Notes: a model not told the origin generated them from the sequence alone. Positions 1-5,313 are shown, numbered from the stretch's first letter. The stretch is 5,313 bases of DNA from Rhodoferax sp. (GCA_028292075.1 JAQGNA010000736.1:1-5313), one strand, 5' to 3'. A program made the numbers and translations.

Positions 1-634
1 GTTCATAGCCTTCGGACGACAGCTGCGGCAGTTTCAGCGGGCGCCCGAGCCGCTTGGACAACCACTGCACCAGATGCTCCTGCTGCGCCGCCGCCACCTC
101 CACGGGGTGCCGCACCTCGGGCGCGTAGACCACATGCGCTACCACCGCCTGGCGTGCAAACGCCGCCGGCGTGGCCCTGGCATCGCGGGCCGCAAGCACG
201 GCCGATGCGGCTGACGAGCCACCTGCGGGCGCCATGCCACGCCCCCACCAGCCGGCGCCAAAAGCAAGCAACACGCCCGCCGCCATGCCGCCCCAGCGCC
301 ACCAGGCATCGGTCTGCTGGCGCGACTGCGTGGTGCGCCGCACGGCATCGGCCAAGGTCGGCGGCAGCGGCTCGTTCAGCAGCGATGCGTGCAGCCCGCG
401 CAGGCGGTCGCGCTGGGCCTGCCAGTCGGCACGCAGCGCGGCGGCCGCGGGGTCGCGCAACAGCCGGGATTCGACCGCGGCGGCTTCCGCGGGTGCAAGC
501 CGGCCGTCCACCAGGCGGTGCAGTTCGTCGTGCGACACCAGGGGTGCGGCGTGGCCGGATGGCGAGGATGCGCGGGAGTCCATGGCGGGATCGAGAGGAT
601 CGGAAGGGTCCTGGGGAACAAGCGGGTCGTTCAT
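1..634 (-). CDS. Membrane-anchored anti-sigma factor, partial (C-terminus beyond window)
   Basis: The frame opens at the ATG at 634-632 and stays open for 211 codons to the left edge, so the C-terminus is missing. Residues 33-100 form a soluble helical region beginning VSHDELHRLVDGRLAPAE, a common opening of anti-sigma factors that bind ECF sigma factors in the cytoplasm. Residues about 111-131 (WWRWGGMAAGVLLAFGAGWW) form one membrane segment. After it comes an Ala-rich linker and a periplasmic part containing HPVEVAAAQQEHLVQWLSKR, typical of this family. The zinc-binding HxxxCxxC of ZAS-type anti-sigma factors is absent: there is no cysteine in the visible part. Its start overlaps the sigma stop as ATGA, with a GAGG ribosome site 8 nt upstream, so translation is probably coupled to sigma. 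The role (holding the neighbouring sigma factor at the membrane until a signal arrives) is inferred from context and architecture. Confidence 0.88.
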   Translation of the reverse strand, partial: MNDPLVPQDPSDPLDPAMDSRASSPSGHAAPLVSHDELHRLVDGRLAPAEAAAVESRLLRDPAAAALRADWQAQRDRLRGLHASLLNEPLPPTLADAVRRTTQSRQQTDAWWRWGGMAAGVLLAFGAGWWGRGMAPAGGSSAASAVLAARDARATPAAFARQAVVAHVVYAPEVRHPVEVAAAQQEHLVQWLSKRLGRPLKLPQLSSEGYE

Positions 635-1266
635 TTGAGGCGCCTCAGCACCGCGGGGGCGGATGCGGCAGAGAGAGGCACCTCCGTTGGCGCCGGCGTG
701 GCTTCGCGGGCGACGCCCTCGCCGGTGGCCAGCTTGCGCGAAGCCGTCGAGGTGGACGAGGTGGGCGAGGCGGTGCCCTGGCCAGGCTCGCCGCCGTCCA
801 TCAGTTCGCGCAAGCGGATGCGGGCCCGTGACAGCCGGGACATCACCGTGCCGAGGGGCACGTTGGTGATCCTGGCCACCTCGGCATACGACAAGTCTTC
901 AAGGCAGACCAGCAACAGCACCGCCCGCTGGTCGGGTGGCAGGCGCAATAGGCAGCGCTGCAGATCGAGCGACGCGTCCACGCCGGCGTCCGGGGCGCTC
1001 AGCAGCTCGGCCGCATCGTCGATGTCGACCAGCCCTGCAGCGCCCGGCTGGCGCGACTGGTAGCGCAGCTGGTTCGCAAACAGGTTGTGCATCAGCGTGA
1101 ACAGCCAGGCCCGCAGATCGCTTCCCACCAGCCAGAGCCGCCACTTGCTGCAGGCCCGCTCCAGCGTGTCCTGCACCAGGTCGTCCGCCGCCCAGGCGTC
1201 CCCCGTGAGCACCCGCGCATAGCGGCGCAAACCGGGGATGTGGTCGATCAGGGGTTGGCGGTTCAC
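631..1266 (-). CDS. ECF-type RNA polymerase sigma factor
   Basis: This 211-residue protein has the two-domain layout of an extracytoplasmic-function sigma-70 factor. Sigma-2 spans about residues 7-71, with DDLVQDTLERA (28-38) as the core-binding helix and WLFTLMHNLFANQLR (54-68) as the -10-recognising helix. Sigma-4 spans about 103-157, with LPPDQRAVLLLV followed by the helix-turn-helix LSYAEVARITNVPLGTVMSR that reads the -35 element. Residues 158-211 are a low-complexity tail rich in Ala, Ser, Thr and Pro, beyond the usual ECF end. The start is a GTG, because an in-frame TGA lies two codons upstream at 1272-1270. No Shine-Dalgarno is visible before it. The residues after the GTG (NRQPLIDHIPGLRRYARVLTG) look like a normal N-terminus of this family, so a later start is unlikely. 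The stop overlaps the anti-sigma start by four bases. The gene probably shares a transcript with the secreted-repeat gene upstream. Confidence 0.95.
   Translation of the reverse strand: MNRQPLIDHIPGLRRYARVLTGDAWAADDLVQDTLERACSKWRLWLVGSDLRAWLFTLMHNLFANQLRYQSRQPGAAGLVDIDDAAELLSAPDAGVDASLDLQRCLLRLPPDQRAVLLLVCLEDLSYAEVARITNVPLGTVMSRLSRARIRLRELMDGGEPGQGTASPTSSTSTASRKLATGEGVAREATPAPTEVPLSAASAPAVLRRLK
632..647 (-). promoter_or_regulatory. Anti-sigma ribosome site inside a 12-bp palindrome, with ATGA stop/start overlap
   Basis: The sequence TGAGGCGCCTCA at 636-647 is a perfect palindrome. On the minus strand its GAGG (646-643) is the only good Shine-Dalgarno for the anti-sigma ATG at 634-632, with 8-nt spacing. 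The palindrome also encodes the last sigma residues. A four-pair stem with a four-base loop could partly hide the site until a ribosome finishing sigma opens it. The palindrome is directly seen; the regulatory effect is inference. Confidence 0.5.
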
Positions 1267-1269
1267 GGT

Positions 1270-1347
1270 TCAGGGCGGCATGAGGGGTGCGGGGAAGTCA
1301 CCAGGCTGGGACATCGTACGCCCGGCATCGATATCGTGAAGGGACAT
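1270..1347 (-). CDS. Possible 25-codon leader ORF in front of the sigma gene
   Basis: In the 131-bp gap between the secreted-repeat gene and sigma, an ATG at 1347-1345 opens a 25-codon frame (MSLHDIDAGRTMSQPGDFPA then PLMPP) ending in TGA at 1272-1270. It is in the same frame as sigma, separated from the sigma GTG only by that TGA and one ACC codon. A weak GGCGG lies 7 nt before its ATG. The peptide matches nothing I recognise. It may be a leader whose translation delivers ribosomes to the SD-less sigma start, a decayed N-terminal extension, or chance. Confidence 0.25.
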   Translation of the reverse strand: MSLHDIDAGRTMSQPGDFPAPLMPP

Positions 1348-1397
1348 CGCTGAACCGCCGGCGTCACGCACCGAGCCAACCTGGGGCGCGCCAAAGG

Positions 1398-1763
1398 CTA
1401 CTGCTTGATCAGGTGCCAGCTGCCGCCGACGCCGTCGCCGGTCTTGTCGCCGGCCTTGCTGTCCTTGGCCCAGTAGTACAGCGGCTTGCCCTTCATGGCC
1501 CACTGCTTCTTGCCGTCGTCGCGCGTGACCACGGTGTAGTCGCCATCGTCCTTGTCGCTGTCGGCGGCCATGAGCGGCGGCCAGTTGGTGGCGCACTGGC
1601 CGTTGCAGACCGACTTGCCGGCGGTGTCCTTGTCGAAGGTGTAGAGCGTCATGCCGTTCGGGCCGACCAGCACGCTGTCGGCGGCCATGGCGGGTGCGGC
1701 CGAGGCCAGGTGGGCGCTGCCGAGCAGGGCGGCGGCGACAGCGAAAGTGGCGAGAAATTTCAT
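1398..1763 (-). CDS. Secreted protein with two Yx(F/W)xxD repeats (COG4315 family)
   Basis: A 121-residue exported protein. Residues 1-22 or 1-27 form a signal peptide (MKFLATFAVAAALLG core) with candidate cleavage after ASA (22) or AMA (27). There is no lipobox cysteine, although many relatives are annotated as lipoproteins. Two copies of the family motif follow: YTFDKD (Y41, F43, D46), then C53-x3-C57 and NWPPL; and YYWAKD (Y96, W98, D101), then GDGVGGSWHLIK at the C-terminus. These are the hallmarks of the 'secreted repeat of unknown function' family. Its biochemical function is not known. The start is fixed by AAGGAG at 1775-1770, six bases before the ATG; an in-frame ATG at 1868 would put a long non-signal extension ahead of a clear signal peptide. 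It lies directly behind a possible ECF promoter and ahead of the sigma/anti-sigma pair, so it is probably the first gene and a target of that sigma factor (inference). Confidence 0.92.
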   Translation of the reverse strand: MKFLATFAVAAALLGSAHLASAAPAMAADSVLVGPNGMTLYTFDKDTAGKSVCNGQCATNWPPLMAADSDKDDGDYTVVTRDDGKKQWAMKGKPLYYWAKDSKAGDKTGDGVGGSWHLIKQ

Positions 1764-1861
1764 GGAATGCTCCTTGTGGTTGGTGTCTTGGCAACGAACG
1801 GTGCAGCCGGTGCGGGATGGCCGCAGCTTCGGCAACGCAGGCATCCGAGGCCTGCCCTCCA

Positions 1862-1910
1862 TGAACACCGGCCTGGCCCGGTTTATTCCGCCGCACCTCG
1901 AATATTTTTC
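1862..1910 (-). promoter_or_regulatory. Candidate ECF-type promoter with upstream A/T tract
   Basis: Reading the minus strand, GGAATAAA (1889-1882) resembles the GGAAT/GGAAC -35 element of many ECF sigma factors. It is followed, 16 bases after GGAATAA, by GTTCA (1866-1862), a plausible -10 region. An A/T tract (GAAAAATATT, 1910-1901), unusual in this GC-rich window, sits where an UP element would be. The spacer carries an inverted repeat ACCGG-6-CCGGT (1867-1882). Transcription would start near 1855 and give a leader of about 90 nt before the secreted-repeat gene. The matches were made by eye and the -10 is weak. Confidence 0.4.
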
Positions 1911-1937
1911 ACACCCATGGCGCCGGCGCTGGCGGGC

Positions 1938-2474
1938 TCAGCGGCCGAGCTGGCGCAGCAACCCCGGCTCGACGATCTCGATCCAGTAGCCGTCGGGGTC
2001 GCGGATGAAGGCCACGTCTTTCATCTTCCCCTGTTCGGGGCGCTTCACGAACGGCACCCCGTTGTCGTCGAACCACCGGACGGCGGCGGCCAGGTTAGGC
2101 ACCGAGAAGCAGATGTGGCCGAAGCCCTGCGGCTGGGCATTTCCATCGTGGTAGTGAAAGGCAGGGTCGTCCTCCGTGCCCCAGTTGTGCGTCAGCTCCA
2201 GCAGGCCGCGCTGGGCGAAGGTCCAGGCGGTGCGGTCGCCCACCTCGGCCGGGGCCTCGGCGCCCTCCTCTGGTCGGTGCAGGAAGTAGAGCGAAAACTT
2301 CATCTCGGGAAAATCGAGCTTGCGCAACAGCCGCATGCCCATCACCCGGGTGTAGAAGTCGAGGGCCACACGCGGGTCCTTCACCCGCAGCATGGTGTGG
2401 TTGAGCACGAAGCCCCGGGCGGCTTCTGCGACATCGGGGCTCACGCCCGGTTCGGATTCGGTAGCGAAGGGCAT
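1938..2474 (-). CDS. gloA: Lactoylglutathione lyase (glyoxalase I)
   Basis: This cytoplasmic VOC-fold metalloenzyme isomerises the hemithioacetal of methylglyoxal and glutathione to S-lactoylglutathione, the first step of glyoxal detoxification. The 178-residue product carries the classic blocks NHTMLRVKDP, FYTRVMGMRLLRKLDFPEMK, LELTHNWGTEDD, GFGHICFSVP and DPDGYWIEIVEP. The four predicted metal ligands are H26, E93, H120 and E166. Their spacing (67, 27, 46) follows human GLO1 rather than the shorter E. coli enzyme, while the first ligand is His as in E. coli instead of human Gln. The long form suggests the Zn-using class, which is inference. The start at 2474 is chosen because GAGAGGA lies 9 nt upstream; an in-frame ATG at 2543 would only add 23 non-conserved residues. 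It lies 119 bp after the RHH gene and may be read from the same transcript. Confidence 0.95.
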   Translation of the reverse strand: MPFATESEPGVSPDVAEAARGFVLNHTMLRVKDPRVALDFYTRVMGMRLLRKLDFPEMKFSLYFLHRPEEGAEAPAEVGDRTAWTFAQRGLLELTHNWGTEDDPAFHYHDGNAQPQGFGHICFSVPNLAAAVRWFDDNGVPFVKRPEQGKMKDVAFIRDPDGYWIEIVEPGLLRQLGR

Positions 2475-2545
2475 GGAAGCGGATCCTCTCGGAGAAGTCG
2501 AGAACGCAGGCGGGAACGTGGCGGCGCCGGGCACGCAGGGCACGC

Positions 2546-2577
2546 CGGGCGGATCGGGCGGATCGGGCGGGTCGGAT
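2546..2577. repeat. Short 9-bp tandem repeat (GGATCGGGC unit)
   Basis: Two perfect copies of GGATCGGGC (2551-2559, 2560-2568) are flanked by a partial copy (CGGGC, 2546-2550) and a degenerate one (GGGTCGGAT, 2569-2577). They sit in the non-coding gap between the RHH gene and gloA. This looks like a slippage-type microduplication; no function is evident. Confidence 0.7.
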
Positions 2578-2593
2578 CGGCGCAGACGCGGTG

Positions 2594-2986
2594 TCAGCGC
2601 AAGGACCCGCCCACCGCCACCAGCGGCTTGGGGGGTTGGGTCCGCACCGGCTCGATCGTCCGGGGCGGCCCGGCCTGCGGCGCCAGCTCGCCCGGCGACT
2701 GGGGGAGTCGCTGCTCCGCGCTCATCAGGCAGCGGCGGAGGTAGCGCATGCTGGTCACGCGCAGGAACGACGCGAAGTTCGGCACCTCGCCGCGGTGCGC
2801 CAGGATCTCGTCATGGAAGGTGGCGATCAGCGCGTTGGTGGTGCAGCCCTGTTCCTCGGCCATTTCGGCCAGGATGTCCCAGACCATGTTCTCCAGGCGG
2901 ATGCTGGTGAGCACATGGCGGATGCGCACGGTGCGGGAGCGCTGCTCGTACTGGATCGGATCGGCCTTCACGAAATATTCGCACAT
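2594..2986 (-). CDS. Ribbon-helix-helix domain protein (RHH_4-like), probable DNA-binding regulator
   Basis: A 130-residue cytoplasmic protein. Residues 1-88 match, by recognition, the RHH_4/COG4321 type. The opening MCEYFVKADPIQYEQRSRTV is characteristic, followed by a predicted strand TSIRLE and helices NMVWDILAEMAEEQGCTTNALIATF and a closing block EVPNFASFLRVTSMRYLRRC. Residues 95-130 are a Pro-rich tail (SPGELAPQAGPPRTIEPVRT, PPKPL), probably disordered. RHH proteins usually bind operator DNA as dimers, but no target is known to me for this subgroup. The start is supported by CGGAG with six-base spacing (GGAG at 2996-2993). It begins 51 bp after the GMC dehydrogenase stop on the same strand, with no visible terminator between, so co-transcription is likely. 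A role in controlling the dehydrogenase genes is inference from position only. Confidence 0.85.
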   Translation of the reverse strand: MCEYFVKADPIQYEQRSRTVRIRHVLTSIRLENMVWDILAEMAEEQGCTTNALIATFHDEILAHRGEVPNFASFLRVTSMRYLRRCLMSAEQRLPQSPGELAPQAGPPRTIEPVRTQPPKPLVAVGGSLR

Positions 2987-3037
2987 GCTGTTCTCCGGGG
3001 GTGGGAAGTTGGGAATGGTGTGCAGGAGACCGGGCTT

Positions 3038-4606
3038 TCAGATCGCGCGCTGGGTCATCTGCTGCGCGATGTAGTCGGCCTGGCGGATCGCCAGCGTGAC
3101 GATCGTGAGCGTCGGGTTCTCCGCGCCGCCGGTGGTGAACTGGCTGCCGTCGCTGACGAACAGGTTGGGAATGTCGTGGGTTTGTCCCCACTGGTTGACC
3201 ACGCCGTCCTGCGGGCGGGCGCTCATGCGGCTGGTGCCCATGTTGTGGGTGGAGGGGTACGGCGGCGTGCGGAAGGTCTTGATGGCGCCGGCCGCCCGGT
3301 GCAGGCGCTCGGCCTGAGTGAAGGCATGGTTGCGCATGGCGATGTCGTTCTCGTGGTCGTCGAAGTGCACGTTCGGCACGGCGTTGCCCCATTGGTCCTT
3401 GACGGCCTCGTTCAGCGTGACGCGGTTGCTCTCGCGGGGCATGTCCTCGCCGACGATCCACATGCCGGCCAGGTTGGTGTAGTGGTCCATCCACCAGGCG
3501 AACTCCGGGCCCCAGCCGCCCGGGTTCAGAAAGGCCGCCATGAAGGGAATTCCCAGCGCCAGCGTCTCCAGCTCGTAGCCGCCGACGAAGCCGCGGGCCG
3601 GGTTGTTGACCGCCTCGTCACGCACGATGCCGGCCATGGTGGTGCCGCGGTACATGTTCACCGGCTGCTTGAAGGCCGAATAGACCGAGCCGGTCATGTG
3701 GCGCATGTAGTTGCGCCCCACCTGCCCCGACGAATTGGCCAGGCCGTCCTTGAACAGGTTGGAGGCCGAGAGCAGCAGCAGGCGCGGCGTCTCGATCGAA
3801 TTGCCGGCCACACAGACGATGCGTGCCTTCTGCCGCTGGGTCTTGCCGTCGCGGTCGAAATAGACCACGCCGGTGACCTTGCCCGCGGCGTCGTGTTCGA
3901 TGCGCGACACATGCGACTCCGGCCGGATCTCGAAGTTGCCGGTGGCCTCGGCCTTGGGGATTTCGGTGTAGAGCGTGGACCACTTCGCGCCGCTCTTGCA
4001 GCCCTGGAAGCAGAAGCCCAGCTGCATGCAGCGGCCACGGTCGTCGCGGGGCTCGCTGTTGATCGCCATGTTGCCGGTGTGCACTTCCTTGTAGCCGAGC
4101 CGGGTGGCGCCCGCATGCATCACCTTGAAGTTGTTGTTGCCGGGCAGCCCGGGGATGCCGCTGGTGCGCGTCACGCCCATCTTGGATTCGGCCTTTGCGT
4201 AATAGGGCTCGAGGTCTTTCAGGGTGATGGGCCAGTCGAGCAGGTTGGCGCCCTTGACGTCGCCGTACACCGTGCGCGTGCGGAACTCATGCGCCTGCAA
4301 CCGCAGCGAGGCGCCGGCCCAGTGGGTGGTGGTGCCGCCCACGGTCTTGCAGATCCAGGCCGGCAAGCCGGCGAAATCCTTGGCCACCCGCCAGCTGCCC
4401 GAGGTGGTGCGCTTGTCGAGCCAGGCCAGCTGACTGAACGACTTCCATTCGTCGTTGACGAAGCTGGCATTCGACTGCGTGCCGCCCGCCTCCAGCACCA
4501 CCACCTTGATGCCCTTCTGGCAAAGCTCGTTGGCGAGCGTGCCACCGCCCGCGCCCGAGCCGATCACCAACACCACCGAATCGTCGTCCAGTTCGAATTT
4601 AGCCAT
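3038..4606 (-). CDS. GMC-family FAD dehydrogenase, catalytic subunit with predicted [3Fe-4S] cysteines
   Basis: A 522-residue flavoprotein of the gluconate/sorbitol/glucose dehydrogenase branch of GMC oxidoreductases. It should oxidise an alcohol or sugar hydroxyl with FAD; the substrate cannot be read from sequence. The N-terminus has the dinucleotide fold: VVLVIGSGAGGG (G16, G18, G20, G21) and a strand ending in E39 for the ribose. The GMC FAD-contact block lies at about 86-102 (CKTVGGTTTHWAGASLR). C193-x5-C199-x3-C203 repeats the cysteine spacing of the [3Fe-4S] site in Burkholderia cepacia FAD-glucose dehydrogenase. Near the C-terminus, STHNMGTSRM (H454) and GGAENPTLTI (N497) supply the likely catalytic His/Asn pair. 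There is no signal peptide. The gene follows the Tat-signal subunit by 71 bp, so hitch-hiker export to the periplasm is expected. GGAG at 4616-4613, six bases upstream, supports the start. Length is close to that of known catalytic subunits. Confidence 0.95.
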   Translation of the reverse strand: MAKFELDDDSVVLVIGSGAGGGTLANELCQKGIKVVVLEAGGTQSNASFVNDEWKSFSQLAWLDKRTTSGSWRVAKDFAGLPAWICKTVGGTTTHWAGASLRLQAHEFRTRTVYGDVKGANLLDWPITLKDLEPYYAKAESKMGVTRTSGIPGLPGNNNFKVMHAGATRLGYKEVHTGNMAINSEPRDDRGRCMQLGFCFQGCKSGAKWSTLYTEIPKAEATGNFEIRPESHVSRIEHDAAGKVTGVVYFDRDGKTQRQKARIVCVAGNSIETPRLLLLSASNLFKDGLANSSGQVGRNYMRHMTGSVYSAFKQPVNMYRGTTMAGIVRDEAVNNPARGFVGGYELETLALGIPFMAAFLNPGGWGPEFAWWMDHYTNLAGMWIVGEDMPRESNRVTLNEAVKDQWGNAVPNVHFDDHENDIAMRNHAFTQAERLHRAAGAIKTFRTPPYPSTHNMGTSRMSARPQDGVVNQWGQTHDIPNLFVSDGSQFTTGGAENPTLTIVTLAIRQADYIAQQMTQRAI

Positions 4607-4677
4607 GTCTGTCTCCGTGGAATGTTCTTGTCGTCAGGGCGCTGCGGCGCATTGCGGGCCACAGCGTCAGCGGGCCA

Positions 4678-5307
4678 TCAACCCATGTATGGCGGCGGGC
4701 TGGCCGCGGCCGACGGCGAGGGCAGCCACTTCAGGTCCTGAAAGCCGCGGGTGATGTAGCCGCCCTTCTCCCAGGCCGACCCGGGGTAGCCGAAGACGGC
4801 ATAGGCCATTTCGTTGTCGTAGAGCGAAGTGACGCATTGGCCACGCACCAGGTTGAAGAAGGGCTTGCCTTCCATGCCGAGCACCACCTCTTCGCGCTTG
4901 CGGAGCGTGGCATTGGCAAAGCTGCCGCCGGCGGAGCGGTCCAGCGCGGCAATGCCTTCGCGCAGCAGTCCGGCCGTGGCGGGATCTGCCGTGGCCTTGG
5001 CATCGAGGTCCTTGGCCAGCAGCGCGTACACGGCATCGGGCAGCTTCTGGTGGGGAAACAGCACCCGGCCCATGGCCATGAGCGCGCCGCCATCACTGGC
5101 CGAGAGGCTTTGGAGTTCAAGCGCCCAGGCGGTGGACGGCGCCAGGCTCGCCAGCAGCGTGCAGGTGGCCAGCGTTCCGAACAGCTGGCCGCTGCCCTTG
5201 AGGAAATCACGCCGGACCAGCGGCAATGCGGGCCGGTGCATGGCCTCGCCGTCGACACCAGGACCGCCGGGCGCAGGGCGCCGCTGTGCAATGGGAATGA
5301 CCCGCAT
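4678..5307 (-). CDS. Gluconate 2-dehydrogenase subunit 3 family protein (Tat-exported small subunit)
   Basis: This is the small partner of membrane-associated FAD dehydrogenases, needed for maturation and Tat export of the GMC subunit encoded next. In the 209-residue reading, a twin-arginine signal is clear: RRDFLKG (R32, R33), a hydrophobic core (LFGTLATCTLLASLA) and a cleavage site after AWA (62). The mature part has LSASDGGALMAMGRVLFPHQ and the family block GYPGSAWEKGGYITRGFQDL (173-192), then a short Pro/Ala/Ser tail. The start is uncertain. ATG 5307 is the first available, but the frame stays open to the window edge. ATG 5241 would give a 187-residue protein with R10-R11 and a more usual short Tat n-region, though its upstream site (GCGAGG, only two bases away) is poor. 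It is probably the first gene seen here of the dehydrogenase unit; a cytochrome c partner could lie upstream beyond the window. Confidence 0.9.
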   Translation of the reverse strand: MRVIPIAQRRPAPGGPGVDGEAMHRPALPLVRRDFLKGSGQLFGTLATCTLLASLAPSTAWALELQSLSASDGGALMAMGRVLFPHQKLPDAVYALLAKDLDAKATADPATAGLLREGIAALDRSAGGSFANATLRKREEVVLGMEGKPFFNLVRGQCVTSLYDNEMAYAVFGYPGSAWEKGGYITRGFQDLKWLPSPSAAASPPPYMG

Positions 5308-5313
5308 GTTTGT

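Noticed and set aside
1764..1868. N-terminal extension of the secreted-repeat protein from an ATG at 1868
   Set aside because: It would bury a clear signal peptide behind 35 residues. The strong AAGGAG at 1775-1770 supports the start at 1763, and the extension overlaps the candidate promoter.
1920..1929. GCGCCGGCGC palindrome after the gloA stop as an intrinsic terminator
   Set aside because: On the transcribed strand it is followed by CATGGGTGTG and then A residues, with no U-run; a perfect palindrome without a loop is also common by chance in GC-rich DNA.
2475..2543. Longer gloA start at 2543
   Set aside because: The added 23 residues lack family similarity and the region has no convincing ribosome site, whereas GAGAGGA precedes the ATG at 2474.
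1287..2744. A 485-codon open frame on the plus strand opposite gloA and the secreted-repeat gene
   Set aside because: Same reason: it is a shadow of well-supported minus-strand genes, with no domain and low-complexity translation.
2591..4741. A 716-codon open frame on the plus strand opposite the GMC and RHH genes
   Set aside because: It is antisense to two genes with clear family motifs, and its translation is repetitive His/Ala/Val/Gly-rich with no recognisable domain. Long antisense frames are expected from G/C-ending codons.
1..5313. CRISPR array, tRNA, insertion sequence, toxin-antitoxin or phage genes
   Set aside because: No spaced repeats, cloverleaf-like segments, transposase motifs or terminal inverted repeats were seen. 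The RHH protein has no adjacent toxin gene, so an antitoxin reading is not supported.

Overview
The window is GC-rich DNA with strongly G/C-ending codons. All seven genes I can support lie on the minus strand, so the biological reading order runs from high to low coordinates. Protein families, codon use and gene style suggest a betaproteobacterium of the Burkholderiales, most likely Comamonadaceae-like. That placement is inference from style, because no taxonomic marker gene is present.

Region A (about 5307 to 2594) looks like one transcription unit. It encodes a Tat-exported small subunit of the gluconate 2-dehydrogenase subunit 3 family, a GMC-family FAD dehydrogenase, and a small ribbon-helix-helix (RHH) protein. 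The GMC protein has no signal peptide and carries a CX5CX3C cluster, the spacing known from the [3Fe-4S] site of FAD-dependent glucose dehydrogenase catalytic subunits. It is probably carried to the periplasm by the Tat subunit and passes electrons to a cytochrome c that is not encoded in this window. The RHH gene follows 51 bp later. A human-spaced glyoxalase I (gloA, 2474 to 1938) comes next after a 119-bp gap that contains a short 9-bp tandem repeat.

Region B (about 1910 to 1) is a compact ECF sigma-factor locus. A possible ECF-type promoter lies in front of a small exported protein with two Yx(F/W)xxD motifs (COG4315 / secreted repeat family). It is followed by an ECF sigma factor and a membrane-anchored anti-sigma factor that runs off the left edge. 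Sigma and anti-sigma overlap by ATGA. The sigma gene starts at GTG with no visible Shine-Dalgarno and sits just after an in-frame 25-codon open frame. The likely logic, which is inference, is an autoregulated envelope-signal circuit with the secreted protein as first target.

No stretch above 300 bp lacks a gene. The gaps are 1267-1397 (possible leader ORF), 1764-1937 (promoter region), 2475-2593 (tandem repeat and gloA ribosome site), 2987-3037 and 4607-4677 (ribosome sites only). I see no tRNA, rRNA, CRISPR array, insertion sequence or convincing intrinsic terminator. The gene families are known. The points worth a second look are the translational arrangement of the sigma locus and the RHH gene inside the dehydrogenase unit.
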